Assembly (NCBI RefSeq): GCF_030035675.1 | Contig: NC_084481.1 | Coordinates: 227,942,927 to 228,006,926, forward strand | Origin: Rhineura floridana | Taxonomy: Eukaryota > Chordata > Lepidosauria > Squamata > Rhineuridae | DNA: 64,000 bases | Direction: 5' to 3' | Shown: positions 11,401 to 20,349 of the stretch, piece by piece | How the letters are laid out: every line of letters begins with the position of its first letter | Position numbering within the stretch: the stretch's first letter is position 1 | The notes under the pieces: model-generated | What the model saw: the letters and a program-made list of their open reading frames with translations, nothing else | Told to the model about the DNA's origin: nothing | The model's database searches: none | Program-made: the position numbers and the translations under genes

Positions 11401-13203
11401 AGCGTTCTGGAGATCCCATACACGGCCGACAGATTTTGTGGGCATCTGTTCTTTGCCCCCTTGGACACACCTGCAGAGAGTAATTGCATCTCATTTTATA
11501 AAATATTATATTAAGGCTTTGCATTAAAAAAATGCTTGAGAAAGGGATGCAAATGAACAGGCCTATATTTGAAGGACAAGCAGTTTTGGTGAGCCCAAGA
11601 TATGTTCAGGCCATCTTTTTACCCCAGCCAAATCCAATAATGGTTGGATACCAATAGCAAAAAACTTACCCTGGATCAGATTTCTACAATCCTCTACTTA
11701 CCCCACAATCACCGAGAGTCTCAGTCCCATTTATAAATGCCACTGCTCTTCCACAATAAAGTCCAAGGCAATCTGGCTGAATATCTACAACTTATACAAA
11801 AGACAGAAAGGCCAAAAGAGTGGCGACTTTTTGTAAGTCAGTACAGTTTGCACACAATAAGTTCAAATACCTTGTCTTCCTAGCTTTAAGTTAACTTTTG
11901 TTCCTAGTCACACAACGGAGAACCGCATAAACAGATGCACAACAGCATCCATGCAAAAAGTATTCTGACTTCAGAGAGCCCAAAGGAAGGGCATGGTTAG
12001 AAGTGGCTGTTATCTGAAACAGGGAATTGATCTGACATTATTGGGTGTCTAGTTGTAGAGAGGGGGAGAGAGGTCAGGACTGCAGGACTGTACATATTAT
12101 TTACAGCCTTTATACCCTGCTCTCTAGCCAGAAAGGCTATCACAGCAGCTTACAAAAATCAGTACTCAAGGCTGGTCCCTGCTCTCAGGCTCACAATCTG
12201 AAAAGGCATGACATACGAGGAAAAAAGGAATGGGAAAGAGCAGGGAAGAGCAAGCTCTTAAAATTACAGCCGATGATGCTAGTGCCTGTTGGCCTTGATA
12301 AAGATCAGCCCCTCCCTTGAAACACTGTTCCCCCCAGCCTGGATCAAAGAGCAGAGCAGGTCACAAGGACCAGGCCAGGAGAACAGAGCAGCTCCTGACA
12401 CACAGTTCTTCCTCCAAACAGCTGACTCAATGGAAATCAGAATCCTTGAAGGAGGGCACATGATGGAGTTACCCTCCATCCTTGCAGACATCACAACAAG
12501 CGCACAGTGGGCCGAACACCTACTTGCTGGTCCCACCATTGCCCTCTATAAGCTTTCAGCCTAATTTGTGAAAGAGTCTATGTACAAAGTGTCAGCATGC
12601 GGGCTCTTCCACAAGTTATGCCACACATGCACAGAGGGCAGGGGATACAGCACCAGCAGGCAAGACCCAACTCCTTTCTCTACATATAACCCTGCACACC
12701 ATGTGCCATGGTGGTAAACCTAAATTAACTTGCAAATAGGTCTTGCTTTCTATACATTTGGGCTCTGCAGACCAACGGTATTTCTTGTGTTCCACCACTT
12801 TTGGGCCTCATGACTGATTATTTCTACTGCAGAAGCCTCTCAATACCAGGATTAGGTTCCAGCAGCCCTCCAGATGTTGCTAAACCACAACTCCCATGCT
12901 CCATAGCAATTGGCCATGCTAGCCGGTGCTGATGGGAGGTGGAGTACAACAACAAGTGAAGGGCCACAGGTTCCCCACCAATAAGCTATAGCTATACCTC
13001 TCTGCCCACTGAGGATAACACTTCCCCCTCGAATGGAAAGCTTAAAAACCAAAATAAAATAAAATACCACAATAAAAATAGCTTTTAGTATATTATTCTA
13101 CTACAAGACTATCTGCTTGTATCTAAGAAAACGGCCAATTGCCCAACAGGCAGAAATAGCACCAATCACCGAGATCAATAAAAACTCAGCTAAACTCACC
13201 CAT
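5401..13203 (-). CDS. JKAMP: JKAMP (JNK1/MAPK8-associated membrane protein), exons 1-6
   Basis: A multi-pass ER membrane protein. In mammals it binds JNK1 and prolongs its activity, and links proteasomes and ERAD factors to the ER. Six exons were read with GT-AG sites: 13200-13203 (coding ATG G), 11702-11790, 11316-11470, 9699-9905, 6859-7040 and 5401-5477. They join in one frame to 238 codons, starting MVVDIQPDCLGLYCG and running through VCPRGQR, DWLYLGFMAMLPL, FQHITAL, YTIVFIYYAFCLVL and YAFPYIIIVLSLV. These match human JKAMP as I remember it (about 311 aa). The terminal exon (NCYDLLVRKK onward in human, about 72 residues) was not found between 1 and 5400 and is probably left of the window. 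The gene lies head to head with L3HYPDH. Confidence 0.93.
5478..6858. other. JKAMP intron 5, mostly unique sequence
   Basis: Near 6600-6680 is a short dispersed motif (agtaagtcccattgaaccca) that recurs in altered form near 9500-9540 and 5590-5625, so it is probably a worn repeat. Nothing else is recognised. Confidence 0.5.
6859..7040 (-). CDS. JKAMP: JKAMP exon 5
   Basis: 182 bases encoding YTIVFIYYAFCLVLMMML, LVKKIACGLGKSDRFKS and FPILTVLQAVGGGLL. This is nearly identical to the mammalian sequence and contains two membrane segments. It is flanked by a CAG acceptor and a GTAAGT donor. Confidence 0.95.
7041..8380. other. JKAMP intron 4, first part
   Basis: No coding signal. The stretch 7650-7900 is strongly AT-rich with A runs. 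No repeat family was recognised. Confidence 0.45.
8381..8554 (+). repeat. tRNA-Ala-like SINE
   Basis: A tRNA-like head with an A-box-like stretch (ttcagtggcagagc) and a B-box-like ggttcagtcc, followed by the body ending ctgactcagtataaggcag. In the best copies the head resembles tRNA-Ala(TGC), with TTGCATG at the anticodon arm. Relatives are at 15991-16179, 43425-43600, 43659-43852, 63069-63250 and 63823-63870. Confidence 0.75.
8555..9698. other. JKAMP intron 4, second part
   Basis: The stretch 9110-9250 looks like a worn LINE (L2-type) 3' UTR on the minus strand. The rest shows no recognisable feature. Confidence 0.4.
9699..9905 (-). CDS. JKAMP: JKAMP exon 4
   Basis: 207 bases encoding SSALFQHITALIECSS, then VITLLVSDPMGSLHIRS and DYVTTIHCTHEAVYP. 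The acceptor is AG at 9907-9906 and the donor GTGAGT. The reading frame is open only in phase with exons 3 and 5. Confidence 0.92.
10130..10250 (-). repeat. L2-type LINE 3' tail remnant
   Basis: On the minus strand this reads as a LINE 3' end: gaccccccttgggacctttt followed by a tail with aataaattta. It is short and decayed. It lies in JKAMP intron 3. Confidence 0.5.
10251..10800. other. JKAMP intron 3, no recognised feature
   Basis: About 550 bases with no coding match. The minus-strand open frame (10307-10777) has no recognisable domain and lies within an intron. Confidence 0.4.
10801..10990 (-). mobile_element. Bov-B (RTE-clade) LINE, 3' end
   Basis: On the minus strand the sequence reads the Bov-B C-terminus and 3' end: a lysine/arginine-rich stretch, then the region encoding WIDSIKEATDL, then tcgacttgaaggcacataac and a short aac-repeat tail. 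A longer, very similar copy lies at 45713-45955. Confidence 0.82.
11316..11470 (-). CDS. JKAMP: JKAMP exon 3
   Basis: 155 bases encoding VCPRGQRTDAHKICRPC and then DWLYLGFMAMLPLILHWFF, a Cys-rich luminal piece followed by the first membrane segment. It ends in phase 2 (AG), completed to Ser by the next exon. Confidence 0.94.
11702..11790 (-). CDS. JKAMP: JKAMP exon 2
   Basis: 89 bases encoding VDIQPDCLGLYCGRAVAF and on to GDCG, between an AG acceptor and a GTAAGT donor. It matches the human N-terminus with a few substitutions, and the Cys residues are kept. It has an N-glycosylation-like NGT. Confidence 0.92.
12080..12330 (-). repeat. LINE 3' UTR remnant (L2-like)
   Basis: A worn 3' UTR on the minus strand with the motif cagagcagggtataaaggct upstream of a short tail. 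It lies in JKAMP intron 1. Family assignment is tentative. Confidence 0.35.
12331..12854. other. JKAMP intron 1, no recognised feature
   Basis: About 520 bases without a supported gene or repeat. Open frames on both strands overlap each other and match nothing I know. Confidence 0.4.
12855..12981. mobile_element. Short palindromic hAT-type MITE (cagggg-type), degraded
   Basis: An inverted-repeat element with arms around ccctccagatgttgct and gggccacaggttcccc. The same family occurs at 16776-16904, 23881-24014, 47741-47877 and in the copy split by the LTR element (55027-55066 plus 61331-61428). The ends are worn here and no target duplication was found. Confidence 0.6.
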
Positions 13204-13290
13204 GTTGCTATTGACCAAAAACATCCGGGATCTTGACAGCAAGCAGGTATCGACAGCTGCCGCTTTAACGTCACTTCCTCTTGGGGCCCT
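13200..13290 (-). CDS. JKAMP: JKAMP exon 1 (start codon plus 5' UTR)
   Basis: The only coding bases are ATG G at 13203-13200, followed by the donor GTGAGT. The upstream boundary is the probable transcription start zone and is approximate. The start is supported because the single G joins the TT opening exon 2 to give Val, then VDIQP as in mammals. Confidence 0.8.
13267..13278 (-). promoter_or_regulatory. ETS/CRE composite site of JKAMP
   Basis: The minus strand reads ggaagtgacgtt, an ETS core abutting a CREB/ATF half-site, about 65 bases upstream of the JKAMP start codon. This arrangement is common in housekeeping promoters. Factor binding is inferred, not shown. Confidence 0.6.
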
Positions 13291-13303
13291 TCAGCCCTCG
13301 TTG

Positions 13304-13413
13304 ATTGGTCTTTCCACTTCACATGGGCGTGGAGGTCACTTTTGCGCTCTCCTATTGGTGCTCTGCCTTCTGGTAGGGAGCGTGGCTTTGACTAAGTTCC
13401 TCTTTCCTATTGG
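13304..13413 (-). promoter_or_regulatory. Three spaced CCAAT boxes (NF-Y type) of JKAMP
   Basis: On the minus strand CCAAT lies at 13304-13308, 13354-13358 and 13409-13413, spaced 50 and 55 bases. All face the JKAMP start and sit 100-210 bases upstream of it. Regular spacing and shared direction fit NF-Y use. Confidence 0.6.
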
Positions 13414-13436
13414 AGAAGGGGCGAGGGCTTCTCGGG

Positions 13437-13510
13437 GATGCTCTTGGAGGTCACTGTTTCATAGGGTCGCCATAAGTAGTAATCGACTTGAAGGCACATA
13501 ACAACAACAA
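13437..13510 (+). mobile_element. Bov-B LINE 3' end inside the shared promoter
   Basis: The last 70 bases of a Bov-B element (atgctcttggaggtcactg, then cataagtagtaatcgactt, then an acaac-repeat tail). The plus frame encodes CSWRSLFHRVAIS, the Bov-B C-terminus. It splits the JKAMP side from the L3HYPDH side of the promoter region. Confidence 0.82.
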
Positions 13511-14119
13511 ATCGTAAAAATAATTAGGGTGACACACAATGTGAACTTCCGGGAAAGTAACTATTGGACTGCCATGCTTCTCTTTCGGACGCATGTTGTC
13601 GCTGCTCACTCCCATGACACCTCTATGGGTGAAAAGACTGTCTACTTTGCACCGGACGTCAAGAGTGCTTTGAGGTCTGGATTGGCTCCTTGTCCAGTAG
13701 ATGGGAGGCTCTAGATCCTTGTTAAATTTTGGATTTTAATTGTAAGTCGTTTAGGGAGCCAAGCTGGGATGCAAACCAAGATATATACTCATTTAATTAA
13801 ATTAATTAAATAGCCGTCCCTCCCTGCATCAGAAGAATGGAAAATGAATTTGAACTTAACCCGGAAGTGTTAGCAAAGTGTTCGTGTGACTTCGTTTGCT
13901 CTCTATGTTGACGCTGCCTACCTTTTTTTTCACGTCTTTATTTATTTATTTTAAAAGGCTTTCACTGGCCAGTCCTGACCATAGAAGGCCAGCGGCTTGG
14001 CCAACCTCCGTCAGCGGGAGAGCTTCCCCCGCCCTAGCAACTCCCCTCCAGCCAATGACCGGCCTCGGGGCGTCGGTGGGTGGGGCCTGGCCCGAGAAGC
14101 CCGTTAGAATCCAACGGCC

Positions 14120-14654
14120 ATGGCCTCGAGCCCCGAGACCGGGCCGAGCGGCGACTGGCTGCCCCCGCGGGCTCCGGGCGGCCCGGCCATCCGCACGGTG
14201 GAGATGCACGCGGGCGGGGAGCCGCTTCGGGTGGTGGTGCCGGGCGGGCTGGGCCCGCTGGAGCCGCCGCCGGGGCTGCCCCTCCTGGCCCGCCGCCGCC
14301 GCCTGCTGGCCTCGCCGGAGCTGGACGCCGTGAGGCGGCTGCTGATGCACGAGCCCCGCGGGCACCGCGACATGTACGGGGCGGTGCTGGTGCCCAGCGA
14401 CCTGCCCGAGGCCGCCTTTGGAGTCCTCTTCGTCCACAACGAGGGCGGCAGCGCCATGTGCGGCCACGCCGTCCTCTGCCTGGCCCGCTTCGCCCTCGAC
14501 TACGGCCTCTGCCGCCCGCCGCCCTCGTCCGGAGAGGCCGCCCTCACCATCCACTGCCCCTGCGGGCCTGTCGCCGCCTTCGCCCTCTGGGACGGGACGC
14601 GCAGCGGCAGCCGCGTCCGCTTCCACAGCGTGCCCGCCTTCGCCGCCGCCACCG
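14120..14654 (+). CDS. L3HYPDH: L3HYPDH exon 1
   Basis: 535 bases encoding the start through SVPAFAAAT plus one base of the next codon. It includes [13 protein letters not shown] near residues 26-38 and the catalytic Cys at 114. The donor is GTAGAG, weaker than consensus. The frame stays open past the donor into a Tc1-like remnant, but this continuation has no family similarity. Confidence 0.93.
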
Positions 14655-17600
14655 GTAGAGTAAAGTCGAGCCGAGTCTGGATGCATGCATATACATATAT
14701 ATATGTAGACATGGTTAGAAATAGAGTAGAGCAACCTTTGCCAGCCTGGTGGAACCCCCACACATTAATGTTTGGTAGAGCCCCCTTTTGCTGCAATGAC
14801 AGCTTTAAGTCTTTTGGAGTAAGTACGTACCAGGTTTGCACACGTTGTCAGAAGGATTTTGGCCCATTCTTCTTGGCAGATTCACTCCAGGTCGTTCAGG
14901 TTGGTTGGACATTGCTTGTGGACCGCAATTTTCAAAGAGTGCCACAGATTCTCAGTGAGATTGAATATTTATGCAAGCAACATGTTTTAGTTTTCTATGT
15001 TTCATACCAACATTTCCCCAACATAAACCAATGTCACCTTACAATAATTGATTTTGGGTTTCAGTGTTTTAAAATAAAATGTCATACAGAACAAAATTAC
15101 AATGTACCATTTGTAATTCAGTAATATGAGACCATTGGTCAGGGGTCTGATTACTTTTGGAAGGCACTATATTCAATGCATGCCCAATGAAAACAGCATG
15201 CTCTGTGGTTATGCAATGTTGAGTATCAGTTGGAGATGGGAATGGAATGAAATTGACTTTGCTAGAGAAGAGAGTGGCTGGCTAGAACCCTGAACAGGAG
15301 CAGTCCTGTCAGGAGATCATACATTGCAACATTTTGTTGTAGGCCCTACTTGTTTCTAATAATAGCTGTCAAGTTGCTGCATTTCCTGATATGCTTCAAG
15401 CAACCAAAAAGAATAATCAGTTGATGGTGCCAGTCGCTATTGGGCCACCCAAAAAAGAACCACATACTAAGTTTTTTCCAGGATGGGAAAATGTTCTGGT
15501 GGCAGGTGCTCAATTAAGTGCTCTTAGTCTTTAGTCCCCAGATTGCTTTGTAACATTCTTAATTGATGTTAATGTTACCATAATGGGTAGATAAGCAGAT
15601 TACAGAGGAAAAGCAGATGTGAATTCTTTGCAGGGGCAACATGTCCAGTAACATGATGTTTTTTCCCCTCCCTCCATCCCCCGGTCCTTTTGCTTGATTA
15701 TTAGATGTAACAGTTGATGTTCCTGGCTATGGAAAAGTAGTTGTGGATATTGGATATGGTGGCACTTTCTATGCGTTTGTCAGTGCTGATCGATTGGGGT
15801 TTGATCTTTCCTCTTCAAGGATTAGGGATCTAGTAGATGCCGCATCTGCAGTAACTGAAGCAGTAAAGGCTCAGGTACCATCAGATTTCTCCATAATTTA
15901 GCCAAATTATTTTTACATTTACAAATAAATCTACAAGTTATCTGTCTTTAAATTACTAATCTGCTTGTCCATACATTACCTATGTTGACACATAGGAAGG
16001 TGCCTTATACCAAATTAGACCATTGGTCCGTTTAGCTCAGTATTGTCTACACTGACTGGTAGCAGCTCTCCAGGGGTTCAGACGGGACATTTCAAGCCCT
16101 ACCTGGCGATGCCAGCAATTGAACCTGGGACCTTCTGAATGCAAAGGAGATGCTCTACCCCTGAGCTACAGCCCTTCCCAATGATAATTATTTGTGATGT
16201 AAAACAAACGAAGACCAACTTTATAAAGCCTCCCTGCCACTTCACTGGGAAGCAATTCTTACTGGGCATAGATGACCAAGTTGCTGTTTACAAATCTGAT
16301 AGCAGGCTACATAATGCTGTGCGTGAGGTTTCTCACTTGCAATGAAGTGAAATCTTCATGCATGGATTGTTAAGAAATGTCAAAGACCTGTTTTTTGTGT
16401 GTGTGTGGGCAGCTATTTCCCCCCTCTAATCATGTCAATATAAGATAAAATTATTTTTAGAGAGAAATCATGATTGAACAGCTTTGTCCTAGAAACAGGT
16501 TTATGCAGTCTTTGTCCGCTCTTGAGTGTCAAGTGATTTGCTATTCATATTGTGAGATTTTTGGGGCAGGTGAGAGCGGGAACTAAGGTGCTAAATGCAA
16601 GGGAGAAGGTAGGGGAGATCCCAGAAAAGTCTCCAGCAGAAACTGAACTGTGATAGCTTCAACTATAATTTCATGGCAGCTGTTGTCTCCTGATTGAGGG
16701 GTTGCTGGAAACAAGTACAGCAGCCTTCTGGCATCTGTACTAACTTGGCTTCAAGGCATAAGATAAGGACCTAGGCCAGAGGACAGCAACATGGTGCCCT
16801 TCAGATGTTACAATCGTAATCGTCCCTAACCATTGACTGCACTCTCTATGGCTGATTGGAGTTGTAGTCCACAACATCTCAAGGGTATAAAGTTGGCTAC
16901 CCTTAACCCTAGATGATATTTAATTGCATAGTGCCAGTACTGCAAAGAGACTGCCAATTCCCTGTCCTGAGTTACATGTTCTCTTAATAATACCAGATGT
17001 GCACATAGTTTGTGGTGTATTTATTCTTCTTCTTATTTTTCTCTGTTTGTAGTTTATAAGTTTAATAGGCCACTTTTTATGTCCCTTTAAACTATGTTCT
17101 TTTTTGTAGTCTCTGTGAGAGAAATCCATGCCTCCATAGAGCAGCATTTCCAGAACATAGAAACAGCAATACATTATTCCTGTTGAATAGACTCTTTTAG
17201 CTGCTGCCTCAATAGCATCATAGGGAATTCACCCTAGATAATTTCAGTAATTTTTTTTTTACATTTTGATTGTACTCTGTGTTGACTATTAGCATTTGTT
17301 TATCTTACTCTTTAGGTTTTTTTTTCTTTTAAAGTATATCCGTTTCATCTTTTGTCTGTAGCGTAACATACAGCACAGTATTGGCCCTTGAAGAGGTTGA
17401 GCGTCTTCCCAGGAAAGGTGTTGATCTTAGACAAGATTTTTTTTTAGTTTTGCCTCAAGTGCAGTCCATCAAAAGTCACTGTGATACCTGGCTATCAAGA
17501 AAAGCACTCCAGTCTCACATATGGGAAACAGGTTTAATGGAAAGCTCAAAGCATACATCTAAATAAGGAATGCTAGACAAAGCACTTGGCTGATTAAATA

Positions 17601-19841
17601 CTTCTCACCTGTGCTCAGCAAGGAATCTATAAGTCTTAAAAAGACATTACACCATAGTCACTAATGTAAATTAGTTGGTTCTTCATATTGAGTGGAGAAA
17701 AAAGGGTCCTAATTTTACATTTCAGACTGGTTGTAACTGTACAGATCTAAAAGAGGATGTGGATATAGTATAGTTATTTCCTTGCACTTCTCTGATTGCA
17801 TTTTAGTAAATGTTTTAAAATGTTTTGTCCTTCTAGTTCAAAGTTCACCATCCTGTCATTGAAGACACAGCTTTCATTTATGGGACTATTCTGACAGATG
17901 GAAAAGATGCATTTAGCGATGAGCCAACAAGTAACATATGCGTGTTTGCAGATGAACAGGTAGGAAATCATATGCAAGAAAAGTTCCACCTTCTCCCTTC
18001 ATCACAAGGATTCTGAAATTGTGGGTTGTATTCAACGTAGCACTAAGTAAATCCTTGTGCAAGCAACTTCTGTTTGTGTAACGGGACTTCCCCTCCCTCT
18101 CCTTCTGCATGTCACTTAAATTTGTTCTGGGTTTCCCCCCCAACTCTCCAGAGAAGATTTTGGGCCGGCACAATGCGCACACAGGGAAGGGGGGGAAGTC
18201 CCATTGCACAAACAGAAGTCGTTCTGTTTGTGCAAGGATTTAGGCTACATGCACACTAATTCCTTAAAAAGCAGTGAGACCGTTTTGTCTGGGTACAGTT
18301 TGAAACGAATCTGTACCCAGCTGTATGTATCTTTATTGTTTGGTTGGAATACACCCAGCTCCACTGCTGATGTAGGACCTTTTAGGACTGCCCACAGCAA
18401 AGTGTTTCCATTGGACACACCTGAGAGTTGCAACAGGTTAATTGATCAAACAACTTTGAGGTCAGTGTGAAGGTGGCTTGACATCCAATCTCAAAAATCC
18501 CAGAGTTTGGCATAAAAGGGGGTGGGATTTGTGTGGAGCCCGGAGGCATTCTGTGGAATGGAAATGAATGAAGATGCCAGGCAGCTGGAGTATGAGCCAG
18601 GCTGTGCTTCACAGTGCTTTTGGCTGCCCTGTTAAAAAAAAAATCTCAGTGGTGCAAAAACCGGGGCTGGGGAGTCATTTAGCTGCCCTGGGCTGCCGGG
18701 CCCTGGATTTGGACCCCAGTGTTGAGCCCTAGCAGCACCACTGCATTTTCTAGACAGTAGTTTAAGGTTGGAGGCACATGCAGCCCCTTTCCTTCTTTAG
18801 TCTTGAAGGCGGCACATAGACTCTCGAAAAGAAAAAGAAAGTAAAAGAAGAGGGCATTAATTACAATATGTGTTTTGTTAGTTCTGCCCGTTTTCCATTG
18901 GCATGGTCAAAATGGATGGCACTGTCAAGAGTGCATAAAACAAATATCCAAAGGCACATTCACCTTTCTGTCCTCTTCCTAGCATGTATATTTGGACAAA
19001 CCCAATGGTGAAAGTGGGCAGACAGAATACAAGTAAGAGAGCTCATCTGCATTTCTGAATGATGCAGCTAAAAACATGGGAGATCTTATCTTTCTGTACT
19101 AGGTTGACCGAAGTCCTACTGGATCAGGTGTGACGGCTCGCATTGCCTTACAATACCATAAAGGACTCATTCAGCTGAATCAAATGAGGACCTTCAGAAA
19201 CAGTTCAACTGGTTCCCTGTTCACTGGAAAAGCAGTACAGGCAAGCTCCAACTGTTTATTTTTTGTCATTTAGAAAAAATGTCTGATGCAAATGAGGGAC
19301 TGGCAGCTTTTCTATACCATGGATGTTGCTTGGTAAGCTGGCAACTCAAATACTTAAACATCCACAAGTGAACAAGATCACGTCAATTTTTGATCAAAGG
19401 CTCCTGGCAAGCCAAGAAAAAATGTGATCTTATCTCTTTTTGTTAGATCATGGTGTCATCACATTAATTTTGAAGAAAGGATTAGTGGCTTTCACTCCTT
19501 GATGTAAATTGTCTCACTTTTGCTTATAATACAATACGGTATATAAGCCTTATGTACTGGCTTGATATTCAGCTCTTTTCTCTTTAGTTCTAACCTTCGC
19601 TTTCAGTCTGGGTGTATACATCATCTGTTTGGCTGCTGCCTACGAAAGCTTATGCCATAAGTAAAGCAATAATGTCTTTTTCCTGGTTGATCTGAAACAT
19701 TTTCCTTTGAAACAGGAAACTAAATGTGGTGACCATGATGCTGTTATTGTAGAAGTCTCAGGAGAATCCTTTTATACTGGAACATCAACCTTCACTCTTG
19801 AGGAGGAGGACCCACTGAAATACGGTTTCTTTCTCAAATAA
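14120..19841 (+). CDS. L3HYPDH: L3HYPDH, trans-L-3-hydroxyproline dehydratase, five exons
   Basis: A proline-racemase-fold enzyme that dehydrates trans-3-hydroxy-L-proline to 1-pyrroline-2-carboxylate, in the breakdown of collagen-derived and dietary hydroxyproline. Exons 14120-14654, 15705-15874, 17837-17959, 19103-19240 and 19716-19841 join in frame to 363 residues (human about 354). The catalytic Cys is C114 in SAMCGHAV. In place of the second racemase Cys there is Thr (T282 in [12 protein letters not shown]), which marks the dehydratase subgroup rather than a racemase. The C-terminus reads [10 protein letters not shown]. Exon 1 is GC-rich (CpG island). Start chosen at 14120: it is followed by an open frame to the family core, and mammalian proteins start similarly. 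Confidence 0.95.
14715..15172. mobile_element. Tc1/mariner-like element, deleted internally and at one end
   Basis: The stretch tttggtagagcccccttttg and ccattcttcttggcagattc are hallmark Tc1-like sequences on the antisense strand of the transposase. The right end (ttacttttggaaggcacta, near 15150-15170) is a Tc1-like terminus, but no matching inverted repeat was found at the left, so that end is lost. It lies in L3HYPDH intron 1, directly after the donor. Confidence 0.72.
15173..15704. other. L3HYPDH intron 1, remaining part
   Basis: About 530 bases with no recognised repeat or gene, ending in a pyrimidine-rich tract before the exon 2 acceptor. Confidence 0.45.
15705..15874 (+). CDS. L3HYPDH: L3HYPDH exon 2
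   Basis: 170 bases encoding [20 protein letters not shown] and then [10 protein letters not shown]. The acceptor is ttattag and the donor GTACCA. The GGT-rich FYAFV context is conserved with mammals. Confidence 0.93.
15991..16179 (-). repeat. tRNA-Ala-like SINE
   Basis: A reverse-oriented copy. The minus strand carries the tRNA-like head (tgtagctcaggggtagagca; B-box-like ggttcaattgc) and the body ending near 15991. It lies in L3HYPDH intron 2. Confidence 0.8.
16180..16775. other. L3HYPDH intron 2, unannotated stretch
   Basis: A short gt-rich run near 16390-16410. Nothing else recognised. Confidence 0.4.
16776..16904. mobile_element. hAT-type palindromic MITE, strongly degraded
   Basis: Arms around cccttcagatgtta and ttggagttgtagtccacaac are recognisable as the cagggg-type element, but many positions have drifted. 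Confidence 0.45.
16905..17836. other. L3HYPDH intron 2, 3' part
   Basis: No recognised feature. It ends in the exon 3 acceptor. Confidence 0.4.
17837..17959 (+). CDS. L3HYPDH: L3HYPDH exon 3
   Basis: 123 bases, phase 0 at both ends, encoding [24 protein letters not shown] and NICVFADEQ. The acceptor is ttctag and the donor GTAGGA. Confidence 0.94.
18049..18242. mobile_element. Palindromic MITE candidate
   Basis: An inverted repeat of about 194 bases: left arm aatccttgtgcaagcaactt, right arm ending ctgtttgtgcaaggatt, with GC-rich strands (gacttcccc / ggggaagtc) also pairing. A middle of about 70 bases is unpaired. It lies in L3HYPDH intron 3. Class unknown. Confidence 0.5.
18243..19102. other. 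L3HYPDH intron 3, remaining part
   Basis: No recognised repeat or coding signal before the exon 4 acceptor. Confidence 0.4.
19103..19240 (+). CDS. L3HYPDH: L3HYPDH exon 4 (GC donor)
   Basis: 138 bases encoding [20 protein letters not shown] and [10 protein letters not shown]. The donor reads CAG|GCAAGC, a GC rather than GT site that otherwise fits the consensus (AG|GCAAG). The following exon resumes exactly in frame, so this is best read as a GC-AG intron. Confidence 0.9.
19716..19841 (+). CDS. L3HYPDH: L3HYPDH exon 5 with stop
   Basis: 126 bases encoding [19 protein letters not shown] through [10 protein letters not shown], with TAA at 19839-19841. No clear polyadenylation signal was recognised in the next few hundred bases. 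Confidence 0.94.
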   Translation, partial: ETKCGDHDAVIVEVSGESFYTGTSTFTLEEEDPLKYGFFLK

Positions 19842-20130
19842 CTGTGCTTCTGTGTACTGCTTCGAATAATCCTGATCATTTTGATACCTGTTTTGTTTTA
19901 AATTTGGGTATCGCCCTCTGTCACTTCTTGGTAATTAAGACTTGCATTCAGTTTCACCAAAGGGATTCTGTAATCCTTGTTCTGTATAAAAAGTAATAGG
20001 AGCTATGGTTGCATTGTGACTAGACTAGACTATACTGTGAGCCACAAAGTCTCTGGTTCAGTTTTCAGCTGCCACAAACTCACTTGATGGTCTTAGGCAG
20101 GTTCTGCTAACGTTTAGCCACCTCACCTGC

Positions 20131-20349
20131 AATATGTATGGACTGCCTTCAAGTCGATTCCGACTTATGGCGACCCTATGAACAGGGTTTTCTTGGTAAG
20201 CAGTATTCAGAGGGGGTTTACCATTGCCTCCCTCTGAGGCTGAGAGGCAGTGACAGGCCCAAGGTCACCCAGTGAGCTTCATGGCTGTGTGGGGATTCAA
20301 ACCCTGGTCTCCCAGGTTGTAGTCCAACACCTTAACCACTATACCACCT
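20131..20349 (-). repeat. Sauria-type SINE (Bov-B tail)
   Basis: The minus strand has a tRNA-like head (gtggtatagtggttaaggtg), the body with gaagctcactgggtgacctt, and a tail related to the Bov-B 3' end (agtcggaatcgacttgaagg). The shared tail suggests mobilisation by Bov-B. It lies just downstream of L3HYPDH. Confidence 0.85.

Larger units (their letters stand above)
13204..14119. promoter_or_regulatory. Bidirectional JKAMP / L3HYPDH promoter region
   Basis: The start codons of JKAMP (minus, 13203) and L3HYPDH (plus, 14120) face away from each other across 916 bases. The JKAMP side holds three CCAAT boxes and an ETS/CRE composite. Further ETS-like sites are acttccgg at 13545-13552 (minus orientation) and ccggaagt at 13861-13868 (plus). 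A CCAAT at 14052-14056 lies 64 bases before the L3HYPDH start. No TATA box is evident. A Bov-B 3' end sits inside the region. Human L3HYPDH and JKAMP are also divergent neighbours. Confidence 0.7.

Noticed and set aside
14120-15124. A continuous 334-codon frame starting at the L3HYPDH start
   Set aside because: After 14654 it runs over a splice donor into a Tc1-like remnant and loses all family similarity. The downstream exons join in frame only if the donor at 14655 is used.
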